From: Variovorax paradoxus
GTDB taxonomy: Bacteria > Pseudomonadota > Gammaproteobacteria > Burkholderiales > Burkholderiaceae_C
Assembly: GCF_018614915.1 (NCBI RefSeq)
Contig: NZ_JAGGNU010000034.1
Coordinates: 186,001-250,000 of the forward strand
Length of the DNA: 64,000 nucleotides
Reading direction: 5' to 3'
Notes under the pieces: generated by a model
Database searches by the model: none
Seen by the model: only the letters and a program-made list of their open reading frames with translations
What the model was told of the DNA's origin: nothing
Part shown: in pieces, positions 7,801 through 15,281 of the stretch
Numbering within the stretch: the first letter of the stretch is position 1
Layout of the letters: every line of letters starts with the position of its first letter
Position numbers and translations under genes: made by a program

Positions 7801-8182
7801 CGTGTTCGAGAACCAGGCCGAGCGCCTGCGCGCATCGGGCTGCCAGGCCTTCATCGGCAAGCCGGTGATCGAGTCCGAGCTGATCATGACGCTGGAGCGC
7901 CAACTGGGCCTGGAATGGATGGTGCCCGGCCATGCGCCGCCGCCGGCAGAAGAGGCGCCGCCGCAGCAGCTGGGCCTGTCGGAAGACGCGCGGGCCGAGC
8001 TGATGAGCCTGGTGCAGCTCGGCCACGTGCGCGGCCTGCAGCGTGCGCTCGACCGCCTCGCCGCCGAAGACGCGACGCTGGCCGCCAGCTGCAGCTACCT
8101 GCGCCGGATGGTGATGCGCTTCGAGCTCGAGGATTTCAAGAAGGCCCTGTCGGAGGATCTGCTGCATGTCCCCAACCCCTGA
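4802..8182 (+). CDS. NCS1-permease-like hybrid sensor histidine kinase
   Basis: This predicted 1126-residue membrane sensor is a fusion. Residues about 20-480 form a multi-helix domain resembling nucleobase:cation symporter-1 (NCS1) permeases. A linker at 500-537 has eight cysteines (C500, C503, C515, C523, C526, C527, C533, C537), then come two more helices (about 575-655). A HisKA domain follows with phospho-acceptor H683 in MTHELRTPLN, then a HATPase domain (NLLANAVRF, DTGIGV, GTGLGLTIT), a receiver domain with D969 in LLDITMDD, and a helical tail. Transporter-kinase fusions such as CbrA and CrbS/MxtR sense through a solute-symporter domain. Here the permease type and the position next to urt suggest a nitrogen compound as ligand, which is inference. 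The ATG at 4802 is chosen; the frame is open upstream but runs into the urt promoter. It overlaps the next gene by 17 bp. Confidence 0.88.
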   Translation: MQPVTGQKIFRIRRDYNAWVADETLEDYALRYTPRSFRKWSEFRVASTAFGATSFLALEAIGGTIALSYGFSNALWAILVVGLITFLTGLPIGYYAAKYGLDMDLLTRGAGFGYLGSTLTSLIYASFTFIFFALEAAILALALQLYFGWPLAACYLVSSLVVIPIVMYGITLISRLQLWTQPIWIVLFVCPYIAVLLKNPQAFGDFTSLSGRISSSSGFDAVMFGAGATVAFSLVVQIGEQVDYLRFLPEKTHANRRRWWGAVLVAGAGWIVPGMLKMLGGAFLAFLALQHQIPSEQAVEPTQMYLAGFAYVFGDPAWVLGATTLFVVVSQIKINLTNAYAGSLAWSNFFARLTHSHPGRVVWLVFNVMIAVLLMTLGVFAALENVLGLYSNLAIAWVGALVADLVVNKPLGWSPKHIEFKRAHLYDINPVGLGAMLVAALLGIVAYAGALGSLAQAFSPFIALLTALLVSPLLAWWTRGRYYLARSGDTPWTPGQSVKCSVCENAFESEDMAHCPAYNAPICSLCCTLESRCHDRCKTDSRAAEQVNAWLTALLPPALSARLNFRVARYLVVASSFILLLAVIMGVVYEQQLVQGTVERGALRDAFLKAFALLSLAAALGAWWVVLGSESREMAQEESNRHNHLLTLEIEAHQRTDAALQAAKDAAEAANQAKTRYVAGMTHELRTPLNSILGYSQILLKEDGKQIPPRHALQTIHHSGEHMLSLIDGLLDLARIEAGRLQLERMPLPLPEFLDEVVRMVRPQAEAKGLAFVFTKSGRLPAWVQADAKRLRQILFNLLANAVRFTDAGTVTLHVDARRQVLRFDVVDTGIGVAPQDHQRIFLPFERGAAGRQRGEPGTGLGLTITGLLTSLMGGELTLASSSAAGSTFSVRVYLREVADPGPQAEPQRQISGYFGPRRTLLVVDDQPVQRQMLAGMLVPLGFDVREAASGTECLDSLRDQVPSAILLDITMDDMDGWETARRIRAAGFGAVPIVMVSANVFENQAERLRASGCQAFIGKPVIESELIMTLERQLGLEWMVPGHAPPPAEEAPPQQLGLSEDARAELMSLVQLGHVRGLQRALDRLAAEDATLAASCSYLRRMVMRFELEDFKKALSEDLLHVPNP

Positions 8183-9059
8183 GAGCGAGCGCCCCGTGGT
8201 GCTGGTGGTCGACGACGCGCCGAGCAGCCTGGGCGTGCTGTGCGACACGCTGGAGGCCAGCGGCTACACGGTGCTGGTGGCCGGCGACGGCGAGTCGGCG
8301 CTGCGCCTGCTCGAACTGGTGGTGCCGGATGCGATCCTGCTCGACGGCCTGATGCCGGGGCTGTCAGGCTTCGACACCTGCCGGCGCATCAAGGCCAATG
8401 CGGCGCTGGCCCACATCCCGGTGCTGTTCATGACCGGGCTGTCCGAAACGCCGCACGTGGTCGAAGGCTTCGAGAGCGGCGGCGTCGACTACGTGATCAA
8501 GCCGATCCGGGCGCAGGAGGTGCTGGCGCGGCTGCACACGCATGCGCGCAACGCGCACATCGCGCGCATGGCGCGCGACGCGGTCGACGTGGCCGGCATG
8601 GGCGTGGTGCTGATCGATGCGCAGGGCCGCGTGGCCTGGCGTTCGCCGCAGGCCGCGCTGTGGCTGCACGCGCTGGGCGAGCCCGCCGCGCCGGGCCAGC
8701 TGCCCGCGGCGCTGGACCCGGTGCTCGCAGGCGGCGCGAGTGTGGCGCTCTCGACCCTGGCCGGCACCCGCCTGTCGGTGCGCAACCTGGGCACCGCGAC
8801 GCTGGGCGAGACCATGCTGCTGCTGGCGCCGCACAAGGACGGCCCCGCCGGCACCTCGCGCCTGGCCGACGCGGCCCTCACGCCGCGCGAGACCGAGGTG
8901 CTGTCCTGGCTCGCCAAGGGCAAGACCAACCGCGACATCGGCGAGATCCTCGGCATGAGCCCGCGCACCGTCAACAAGCACCTCGAGCACATCTTCGAGA
9001 AGCTGGGCGTCGAGACGCGCTCGGCTGCCGCAGCGCTGGCCAGCGGCCAGCTGGGTTGA
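8166..9059 (+). CDS. LuxR-type response regulator partner of the permease kinase
   Basis: This 297-residue cytoplasmic response regulator has a receiver domain at residues 10-130, with D60 as phospho-acceptor (AILLDGLMPG) and K112 in YVIKPI. A middle segment of about 90 residues (MGVVLIDAQGRVAWRSPQA) looks PAS-like. A LuxR/NarL helix-turn-helix follows at about 232-292 (LTPRETEVLSWLAKGKTNRDI, SPRTVNKHLEHIFEKLGV). Its start overlaps the kinase gene by 17 bp, so translation is likely coupled and the two form a two-component system. Likely targets are the divergent urt operon and/or its own operon. This parallels the pairing of symporter-type kinases with LuxR regulators, and is inferred. Confidence 0.9.
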   Translation: MSPTPESERPVVLVVDDAPSSLGVLCDTLEASGYTVLVAGDGESALRLLELVVPDAILLDGLMPGLSGFDTCRRIKANAALAHIPVLFMTGLSETPHVVEGFESGGVDYVIKPIRAQEVLARLHTHARNAHIARMARDAVDVAGMGVVLIDAQGRVAWRSPQAALWLHALGEPAAPGQLPAALDPVLAGGASVALSTLAGTRLSVRNLGTATLGETMLLLAPHKDGPAGTSRLADAALTPRETEVLSWLAKGKTNRDIGEILGMSPRTVNKHLEHIFEKLGVETRSAAAALASGQLG

Positions 9060-9122
9060 TCCCAAGATGTCGCCTCTGGCGGGCCATGGCGCCGGCCAGG
9101 ACAAGGCCGGCCATCTGGTCGA

Positions 9123-10265
9123 TTGACCCTGCCGGACAAACGTCCTCAACTCGAGGCTGTGCAGAAATCGAGCCACCTGTCCGCCAGCGGGCCCGCGCGT
9201 CCGCGGCAGGAAATCCGCTTCGCCCGCAGCCATGACGCCGTGCAGCTGGCCTATGCGCTGTCCGGCAGCGGCCCGCTGCTGATCAAGGCTGCCACCTGGC
9301 TGTCGCACCTGGAGTACGACTGGGAGAGCCCGGTCTGGCGCCACGTGCTTCACGGGCTCTCGGCCAGCGCGACCTTCGTGCGCTACGACGAGCGCGGCTG
9401 CGGCCTGTCGGACTGGGAGGTCGACGATCTGGGCTTCGACAGCTGGCTGCGCGATCTCGAAACCGTGGTCGATGCGCTGGGCTCGGAGCGCTTCAGCCTG
9501 CTCGGCATCTCGCAGGGTGCGTCGATCGCCATCGCCTACGCAGCCAGGCATCCGGAGCGCGTCAGCCACCTGGTGCTGCACGGCGGCTATGCGCGCGGGC
9601 GCCTGGTGCGCAGCAACACGGCCGAGCAGCGCGAAGAAGCCGAGATGATGTGCAAGCTGGCCGAGCTGGGCTGGGGCAAGGAAGACGCCTCGTTCCGCCA
9701 GTTCTTCACCAGCCAGTTCATGCCCGGCGCAACGGCCGGGCAGCATCGCTGGTTCAACGAGCTCGAACGCATCTCCACCTCGCCCGCCAATGCGGCGCGC
9801 TTCATGCGCGAGTTCAACCGCATCGACGTCACGCACCTGCTGGCCGAAGTGCGCTGCCCGACCCTGGTGCTGCACAGCATGCGGGATCTCCGCGTACCCT
9901 TCGCCGAGGGGCGGCTGATCGCGAGCGCCATCCCCGGCGCGCGCTTCGTGCCGATCGACAGCGGCAACCATCTGCTGCTCGACGAGCCCGGCTGGGCGCA
10001 TTGGCTGGCCGAGGTGCGCAGCTTCCTGCCCGCCGCGGTGCCGGCGCACGACCCGCTGTTCGACACGCTCACCGGCCGCGAGCGCCAGCTGCTCGAACTG
10101 CTGGCCCAAGGGCGCGACAACGCGCAGATCGCGGCCACGCTGGGCCTGTCGGAAAAGACGGTGCGCAACCACCTGACCAGCGTCTTCGCCAAGCTGGAAG
10201 TCGACAACCGCGGCCGCGCGATCGTGCTGGCGCGCGATTCGGGCTTCGGCAAGCTGACCGCCTGA
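9123..10265 (+). CDS. Alpha/beta hydrolase fused to a LuxR-type DNA-binding domain
   Basis: The protein is 380 residues if the TTG at 9123 is the start; GTG at 9159 is an alternative, and no ATG is suitably placed. Residues about 30-295 form an alpha/beta hydrolase fold with nucleophile S130 in LLGISQGAS, and a likely triad of D255 (SMRDLRVP) and H283 (SGNHLLL). Residues about 308-372 are a LuxR helix-turn-helix (LTGRERQLLELLAQGRDNAQI, SEKTVRNHLTSVFAKLEV). The hydrolase part probably acts as a ligand-binding or catalytic sensor that controls DNA binding, as proposed for other proteins of this architecture; the ligand is unknown. It sits 63 bp after the response regulator on the same strand and may belong to that operon. 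Confidence 0.85.
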   Translation: MTLPDKRPQLEAVQKSSHLSASGPARPRQEIRFARSHDAVQLAYALSGSGPLLIKAATWLSHLEYDWESPVWRHVLHGLSASATFVRYDERGCGLSDWEVDDLGFDSWLRDLETVVDALGSERFSLLGISQGASIAIAYAARHPERVSHLVLHGGYARGRLVRSNTAEQREEAEMMCKLAELGWGKEDASFRQFFTSQFMPGATAGQHRWFNELERISTSPANAARFMREFNRIDVTHLLAEVRCPTLVLHSMRDLRVPFAEGRLIASAIPGARFVPIDSGNHLLLDEPGWAHWLAEVRSFLPAAVPAHDPLFDTLTGRERQLLELLAQGRDNAQIAATLGLSEKTVRNHLTSVFAKLEVDNRGRAIVLARDSGFGKLTA

Positions 10266-10328
10266 GCCCAGGCCCGCGATGACGCAAATCTTCAAGACCG
10301 CGCGGGTGCCGCTCCCTATGCTCGGCGG

Positions 10329-10805
10329 ATGACCAAGACCTTCAGCCTAGCCGCCTGCGTCCTTCTCGCCATGCTCGCGATGCACCCGCCCGTGCACGCC
10401 CTCGACTCGGCATCCCTGCCCTCGTCGATCCGCCTCGCCAACGCCCGAGCAATGATCGAAGCCAGGGACTGGAAAGGCGCCATCGCCGAACTGCAGGGCG
10501 TGAACGCACCCGGCGATGCCGACTGGAACAACCTGATGGGCTTCAGCCATCGCAAGGCCAAAACGCCCGACTATGCGGCCGCCGAACGCTTCTACGACAC
10601 GGCGCTGCGCATCGAGCCCAGCCATCGCGGGGCGCTCTCGTATTCCGGCGAGCTCTACCTGGCGCTGGACAACCTGCCCAAGGCGGAGCAGCGCCTGACG
10701 ACCTTGAAGCTGGTCTGCAACAACGCCTGCTTCGAGCTGGACAGGCTGAGCCAGGCCATCGACCGGTACAAGGCTGCCGGCAACAAGTACGTGCCCGAGC
10801 CCTGA
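10329..10805 (+). CDS. Exported tetratricopeptide-repeat protein
   Basis: This small protein of 158 residues starts with a signal peptide (MTKTFSLAACVLLAMLAMHPPVHAL, likely cleaved after about residue 24). The mature part contains TPR-like helical pairs: LANARAMIEARDWKGAIAEL, DWNNLMGFSHRKAKTPDYAAAE and RFYDTALRIEPSHRGALSYSGE. Two cysteines (CNNACFELD) near the C-terminus could form a disulphide in the periplasm. TPR proteins usually mediate protein-protein contacts; no partner is evident here. It is followed by a 7-bp-stem hairpin and converges on the thpR gene, so it is probably transcribed alone. Confidence 0.8.
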   Translation: MTKTFSLAACVLLAMLAMHPPVHALDSASLPSSIRLANARAMIEARDWKGAIAELQGVNAPGDADWNNLMGFSHRKAKTPDYAAAERFYDTALRIEPSHRGALSYSGELYLALDNLPKAEQRLTTLKLVCNNACFELDRLSQAIDRYKAAGNKYVPEP

Positions 10806-10835
10806 AGCCGGGCGACAAGTACGGTGCGGACGAAT

Positions 10836-10854
10836 AGCCGCCCTCGCGGCGGCT
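10836..10854. terminator. Stem-loop between convergent genes
   Basis: AGCCGCC (10836-10842) and GGCGGCT (10848-10854) form a perfect 7-bp stem with a 5-nt loop between the TPR gene and the convergent thpR gene. There is no T-tract, so intrinsic termination is uncertain. Confidence 0.4.
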
Positions 10855-10865
10855 GAGTGCGCCGT

Positions 10866-11453
10866 TCAGCCGCAGAGCGCCAGGCGTGCAATCGCCTCGT
10901 GCCGGCTCTGGCCGATCAGGCTGCGCACCAGCACGAACTCGCGGGCAGTCCAGGCGATCGGCTCGATCGGCGTGTCGACGACATGGCGATCGTCGTACAG
11001 CAGGGTCAGGTGCGGCGTGTAGTGCGCGCCGGCGCTGCGGCCGAGTCCTGCGCTGGCCATGGCCGTGCCGAGCTCATGGGCGAAGGCCGCCAATGCGATC
11101 AGGCCATCGCCGCCGCGGAGCACCAGCGGCATGTTGCGCGGCCGCCTGAAGCTCGCGACGCGATCGAAGGCGAGCTTGAAGGGCGCCGCCGCGGCCACGG
11201 CAGCGGCCGCCTTGCATGCCAGCTCGACAACCTCCTCGGGCAAGCCGACGAAGTCGCCGACATGATGGAGCGTGACATGAAAGCGCCCGGCGCCGAGTGC
11301 CTTGCGCTTCAGTCCGAGGTCGGCGCGTAGATCCCGCACGAGGCGCTCGATGCGCGCAACGGCCTTCTCGTCCGGAAGGATCGCGAAGAACAGCCGGTCG
11401 GTCGGATGGGACGGTACAGCGTCGAAGCCCGCGAGCGCCATCTGACCGGACAT
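10866..11453 (-). CDS. thpR: RNA 2',3'-cyclic phosphodiesterase (2H / LigT family)
   Basis: This 195-residue cytoplasmic enzyme is predicted to hydrolyse 2',3'-cyclic phosphate RNA ends or catalyse 2'-5' RNA ligation. The two signature HxT/Sx motifs of the 2H family are present: HVTL with H59 and HLTL with H148, about 90 residues apart as usual. The N-terminal RLFFAILPDE is also typical of ThpR. The ATG at 11453 follows a good AAGGAAAG ribosome binding site. It lies 27 bp downstream of the broken nucleotidyltransferase gene on the same strand, so co-transcription with that pair is possible though not obviously functional. Confidence 0.88.
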   Translation of the reverse strand: MSGQMALAGFDAVPSHPTDRLFFAILPDEKAVARIERLVRDLRADLGLKRKALGAGRFHVTLHHVGDFVGLPEEVVELACKAAAAVAAAAPFKLAFDRVASFRRPRNMPLVLRGGDGLIALAAFAHELGTAMASAGLGRSAGAHYTPHLTLLYDDRHVVDTPIEPIAWTAREFVLVRSLIGQSRHEAIARLALCG

Positions 11454-11480
11454 TGCTTTCCTTCGCTCGACGCTGCAGCG

Positions 11481-12129
11481 TCAACCCAGTAGAGGTTCGA
11501 TGATGCCGCGAGCCTGCGCCAGGCAATCGGCGAAGGCACGACGAGGCCCGATCGCGTCAATGGCATCGAACTCAGCCTCCATCAACCCGGACCGCTGCTG
11601 CAATTGCATCAGGAAGGCTGCGCCGTGCCTGCGCAGGAATGGCGCAGTCCGACCGATGGCCTCTGGCTCCGCATCTGCCACGGCACACAGGTCGTAGAGG
11701 TCTCGCGCCTTGGCTCGATTTCCGCGATACCACATCTTCTTGGCAATGATCTCGGCACTCGTTTCGACCTTGATATCGCGCCCGTTGTGCGAGACGATGT
11801 CGAAGGGCCGATCGGTCAATGGCGTTCCCACGACGACGTCGATCTCGCCAGATGGCAGAAAGAGCTTGATGAACTCGGCGTTTTCCTCATAGTCGGTGCT
11901 GATCCGCTCTGCGACATCGGGGATTGATGTAACCGAGGTACTGCGGGTCCGGAACGAACAGATCGATGTCCTTGCTCTGGCGATGTCCGATGCGCAGCAT
12001 CAGCACCGTGCCACCGCCAAAGGTCCACCACGCCTGTTGCACCTGGGTTTCCAAGTGGGTCATGAGCGCAAGGGCTTGTGGAAACAGCTCGGTCCAGACG
12101 CCGCCCCGGTCCATGTCCGGCCTGCTCAC
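11481..12129 (-). pseudogene. AbiEii/AbiGii-type nucleotidyltransferase, broken by a one-base frameshift
   Basis: The N-terminal part reads from a GTG at 12129 (overlapping the stop of the upstream HTH gene as GTGA) and contains FGGGTVLMLRIGHRQSKDIDLF. This is the GG...DxD nucleotidyltransferase motif of AbiEii-like toxins. The frame then runs into a stop soon after GYINP. Skipping one base in the GGGG run at 11919-11922 restores a continuous product (INPDVAERISTDYEENAEFIK...GEIDVVVGTPLTDRPF) through to the stop at 11481, giving about 215 residues. The downstream half has KVETSAEIIAKKMWYRGNRAKARDLYDL, the usual C-terminal motif of the family. It could be a real null mutation, a phase-variable site or a base error in the assembly. 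With the upstream XRE gene it resembles a toxin-antitoxin module. Confidence 0.8.
11919..11922 (-). other. Frameshift site (GGGG, one base too many)
   Basis: The plus strand has four G residues (CCCC in the gene sense, AATCCCCGATG). With three, the nucleotidyltransferase frame is continuous through the whole gene. No slippery heptamer typical of programmed frameshifting was recognised. Confidence 0.7.
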
Positions 12130-12632
12130 TGCCAGAGTTCCCGATTGCTCTTGAGCACCTGCGCCAGTTCGCGCATCCGCTTCCAGGTTCGCGGACGTTC
12201 GATCTTCTGCTCGAAATACATCTGTTCGACGACGGCGGCCAGCAAGGAGACCGGTACCTCGTCGAGCAAGGCGAAGACATGCGGGCGCAAGTCCACCGGT
12301 ACCGCGCCGCCGGCCAAGATCTCGCGCAGCGCTCTCGGGGTCAACATCGTCCTGAAGCTGACGCTCGCGCTGCGAGCGGCGAGATCGAGCGCCGGGCTCT
12401 TCCTCTCGGCGGGGTCGAGCCTGCGATGAGGCGCAGCGACCGTCATGGCCAGGCCCAGGGCTTCCAGAAGCCTGTTTGCCCTGCTGAGGCTCAGGTCCTT
12501 GATCGTCCCGTTCTCCAACTGATTGACGGTTGCGCGCGACAGGCCGCTGAGCTTGGCCACGCTCGACTGCGTCAGGCCCATGTCCGATCGACGGGTACGC
12601 ACCGCGGTGCTGAGTTCGAGAATTGCCGACAT
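12126..12632 (-). CDS. XRE-family transcriptional regulator, putative antitoxin
   Basis: This 168-residue protein has an N-terminal helix-turn-helix of the XRE/Cro type at about residues 5-60 (RTRRSDMGLTQSSVAKLSGLSRATVNQLENG), followed by a helical C-terminal region of unknown function. The gene overlaps the nucleotidyltransferase start by 4 bp, the usual layout of antitoxin and toxin. A perfect 22-bp palindrome lies 27 bp upstream of its start, consistent with autorepression. The role as an antitoxin is inferred from the partner and layout. It could also be a simple regulator whose partner is now inactive. Confidence 0.8.
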   Translation of the reverse strand: MSAILELSTAVRTRRSDMGLTQSSVAKLSGLSRATVNQLENGTIKDLSLSRANRLLEALGLAMTVAAPHRRLDPAERKSPALDLAARSASVSFRTMLTPRALREILAGGAVPVDLRPHVFALLDEVPVSLLAAVVEQMYFEQKIERPRTWKRMRELAQVLKSNRELWQ

Positions 12633-12658
12633 GGGGCAGCCTATTCGGTTGGAGACCT

Positions 12659-12680
12659 GATGTCAAATATATTTGACATC
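12659..12680. promoter_or_regulatory. Perfect 22-bp palindrome, operator candidate for the XRE regulator
   Basis: The 11-base half GATGTCAAATA is followed by its exact reverse complement, centred at 12669.5. It lies in the 65-bp gap between the MFS transporter stop and the XRE gene start. It is AT-rich against a GC-rich background, as expected for a promoter-operator bound by a dimeric HTH protein. Confidence 0.75.
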
Positions 12681-12697
12681 ACGAAGCCTCCTTTCGC

Positions 12698-14035
12698 CTA
12701 CTCGCGGGCCTCGAGCGCGCGGTTGATCCCCAGCGCCGCCAGCGTACAAGCCGCGCCGGACAGCAGGTAGACGCTGACGTAGGCAAGCCCGAAGTGCGCC
12801 GACAGGCCCAGCGCGACCAGTGGCGCGAAAGCAGCGCCGATAAGCCAGGCCAGGTCGGAGGTGAGCGCAGCGCCGGTGTAGCGGTACTTGGCGATGAAGT
12901 TGGAGGTCACGGTGCCGGCAGCCTGGCCGTAGGACAGGCCCAGCAGCACGAAGCCGACCAGGATGAAGACGTCCTGGCCCAGGGTGCCGCCGTCGAGCAG
13001 GGTCGGCGCGAAGCCGCTGAAGACGGCGATCATGATGGCGAGCGTGCCGAGCGTGCGGCGCCGGCCCACGCGGTCGGCGATCCAGCCCGAGGCGACGATG
13101 CCGCCGGCCGCCAGCAGCGCACCGACGATCTGGATGCCGAGGAACTCGGTGATGGACTGCTCCGAGTACAGCCGGATCCAGGACAGCGGGAACACCGTCA
13201 CCAGATGGAACAGCGCATAGCTCGCGAGCGCGGCGAAGGCGCCGATCAGCAGGTTGCCGCCCTGCGAGCGGACCAGCTCGACCACGTCGGTGGGCTCCAG
13301 CTCCTGCTCGTCGAGCAGCCGCTCGTACTCGTGCGTGACCACCAGCCGAAGCCGTGCGAACAACGCCACCACGTTGATCGCGAACGCCACGAAGAAGGCG
13401 TAGCGCCATCCCCACGAAAGGAAGTCGGCCAGCGACAGGCTGGCATAGAGGAAGGCGAACAGCCCGCTGGCGATGATGAAGCCGACCGGCGCGCCGAGCT
13501 GGCCCAGCATCGAATACCAGCCACGGCGGTTCGGCGGCGCATTGAGCGCCAAGAGCGAGGGCAACCCGTCCCAGGAGCCGCCGAGCGCGAGGCCCTGCCC
13601 GATGCGCAAGACCGAGAGCAGCACGATGGCGCTGAAGCCCGCCGTCTCGTAGCCGGGCAGGAAAGCGATGCCGACGGTGGAGGTGCCCAGCAGGAACAGC
13701 GCGACGGTCAGCTTGGTGGCGCGTCCCCAGCGGCGCTGGATCGCCATCGAGATCACGGTGCCGATGGGCCGCGCGATAAAGGCGAAGGAAAAGATGACGA
13801 AGGCGTACAGTATTCCCTGCAGCAGGTCCTCGAACGGAAAGAACAGGGCCGGGAACACCAGCACCGACGCGATGCCGTAGACGAAGAAGTCGAAATACTC
13901 GGACGCGCGCCCGATGACGACGCCGACGGCGATCTCGCCCGGCGCCACCTTCGAATGGTCGGCCGTGATGAGCCGGGCGTCCCTCTCCAGGGATTCGGAA
14001 GAGGGTTCGGGATGGGCGTGGCTGATGCTGGACAT
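12698..14035 (-). CDS. MFS transporter of the metabolite:H+ symporter type
   Basis: This 445-residue inner-membrane carrier appears to have 12 transmembrane segments. Features of the MHS/ShiA/ProP branch are visible: VGVVIGRASEYFDFFVYGIASVLVFP at the start of TM1, the loop RPIGTVISMAIQRRWGRATKLT, and GGSWDGLPSLLALNAPPNRRGWYSMLGQLGAP. These carriers import organic acids or osmolytes with protons, and the substrate cannot be named from sequence. The ATG at 14035 is chosen because it leaves a 40-residue hydrophilic N-terminus before TM1, as in relatives; the open frame extends far upstream over the cyoA gene. It is divergent from cyoA across a 174-bp gap. Confidence 0.85.
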   Translation of the reverse strand: MSSISHAHPEPSSESLERDARLITADHSKVAPGEIAVGVVIGRASEYFDFFVYGIASVLVFPALFFPFEDLLQGILYAFVIFSFAFIARPIGTVISMAIQRRWGRATKLTVALFLLGTSTVGIAFLPGYETAGFSAIVLLSVLRIGQGLALGGSWDGLPSLLALNAPPNRRGWYSMLGQLGAPVGFIIASGLFAFLYASLSLADFLSWGWRYAFFVAFAINVVALFARLRLVVTHEYERLLDEQELEPTDVVELVRSQGGNLLIGAFAALASYALFHLVTVFPLSWIRLYSEQSITEFLGIQIVGALLAAGGIVASGWIADRVGRRRTLGTLAIMIAVFSGFAPTLLDGGTLGQDVFILVGFVLLGLSYGQAAGTVTSNFIAKYRYTGAALTSDLAWLIGAAFAPLVALGLSAHFGLAYVSVYLLSGAACTLAALGINRALEARE

Positions 14036-14209
14036 CGTGCGTACTTTGGGTTTCAGGGAGCTGGCAAGGTCGCTCAGGGTCGCATCAGATGCGGTTTTGC
14101 GCCATAGGACAAAACGTCCAATCGCCAAACAGCGTCGATGGCCGTACATTTTGCGCTCATCCGCAATCCGCGTTTTCCCCCCGGCCGACGTTTTTCTATC
14201 GCTCCAGGC

Positions 14210-15268
14210 ATGCCACTCCTCAAGACCCTTCGCGGACCGGCTCTCCTCGTGCTCGCTGCCTTGCTGGCGGGCTGCAACATGGTGGTGCTGAACCCGTCCG
14301 GCGACGTGGCCGCCCAGCAGGGCCGGCTGATCGTGGTGTCCACGATGCTGATGCTGCTGATCATCGTGCCGGTCATCGCGCTGACCTTCTTCTTCGCCTG
14401 GAAGTACAGGGAATCCAACACCGAGGCGATCTACAAGCCGGACTGGGACCATTCGACGCAGCTCGAACTGGTGATCTGGGCCGCGCCGCTTCTCATCATC
14501 ATCGCGCTCGGCGCGCTGACCTGGATCAGCACCCACACGCTCGACCCCTACCGGCCGCTCGATCGCATCGACTCGCGGCGCCCGGTGCCCGACAACGCCA
14601 AGCCGCTGGTGGTCGAGGTGGTGGCGCTCGACTGGAAATGGCTGTTCCTGTATCCCGAGCAAGGCATCGCCACCGTGAACGAAGTGGCGGCGCCCGTGGA
14701 CGTGCCGATCCAGTTCCGGATCACGGCCTCCTCGGTCATGAACTCCTTCTACATCCCCGCGCTCGCCGGCCAGATCTACGCCATGCCGGGCATGGAAACC
14801 AAGCTGCATGCGGTCATGAACCAGCCCGGCACCTACGAAGGCATCTCGGCCAACTACAGCGGCGCCGGCTTCTCGGGCATGCGCTTCAAGTTCCACGGCA
14901 TGAGCCGCGCCGACTTCGACCGCTGGGTGCAAACGAACAAGACGGAAGGCCAGGCGCTCAGCCGCGAGGCCTACATGCAGCTCGAGCGCCCGAGCGAGCG
15001 CGAGCCGGTGCGGCGCTATGCGAGCGTGGCGCCGGGCCTGTACGACGCCATCGTCAACCGCTGCGTGGAGCCGGGCAAGATGTGCATGAAGCACATGATG
15101 GCGATCGACGCCACCGGCGGCGCGGGCCGCGCCGGCCTGTCGCCGCTGGCCATGACCGCCGTGCCGCGCGGCGAACAGGGCCTGCCGATGCGCACCCTCG
15201 CCGCAGAAATCTGCACCATCGACAACCCGACCGGCGCGCCGCTTTCCGCCCGCACCACGGTCCAGTAA
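14210..15268 (+). CDS. cyoA: Cytochrome o ubiquinol oxidase subunit II
   Basis: This 352-residue membrane-anchored lipoprotein subunit belongs to a bo3-type quinol oxidase. The start at 14210 gives a lipoprotein signal with C22 in LLAGC, and two transmembrane helices follow (about 42-65 and 82-105). The cupredoxin domain contains [21 protein letters not shown] and [25 protein letters not shown]. It lacks the CuA ligand set of cytochrome c oxidase, which marks it as a quinol oxidase subunit. An upstream ATG at 14138 in frame would bury the signal peptide and is rejected. It heads the cyoABCD-SURF1-regBA cluster. Confidence 0.95.
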   Translation: MPLLKTLRGPALLVLAALLAGCNMVVLNPSGDVAAQQGRLIVVSTMLMLLIIVPVIALTFFFAWKYRESNTEAIYKPDWDHSTQLELVIWAAPLLIIIALGALTWISTHTLDPYRPLDRIDSRRPVPDNAKPLVVEVVALDWKWLFLYPEQGIATVNEVAAPVDVPIQFRITASSVMNSFYIPALAGQIYAMPGMETKLHAVMNQPGTYEGISANYSGAGFSGMRFKFHGMSRADFDRWVQTNKTEGQALSREAYMQLERPSEREPVRRYASVAPGLYDAIVNRCVEPGKMCMKHMMAIDATGGAGRAGLSPLAMTAVPRGEQGLPMRTLAAEICTIDNPTGAPLSARTTVQ

Positions 15269-15281
15269 GCCGTTCATCACG

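Noticed and set aside
4688..8248. A long open frame on the minus strand opposite the permease kinase
   Set aside because: It mirrors the codon pattern of the kinase gene, with compositional bias (many H, R, Q, E) and no domain; it is a shadow frame.
11919..11922. Programmed frameshifting in the nucleotidyltransferase gene
   Set aside because: No slippery heptamer, downstream pseudoknot or internal Shine-Dalgarno was recognised; a mutation or assembly error is simpler. It is listed as a pseudogene with the frameshift marked.
14108..14120. GGAC-AAAAC-GTCC hairpin in the MFS/cyoA intergenic region
   Set aside because: The 4-bp stem is too short to support a regulatory or terminator call in a GC-rich genome.
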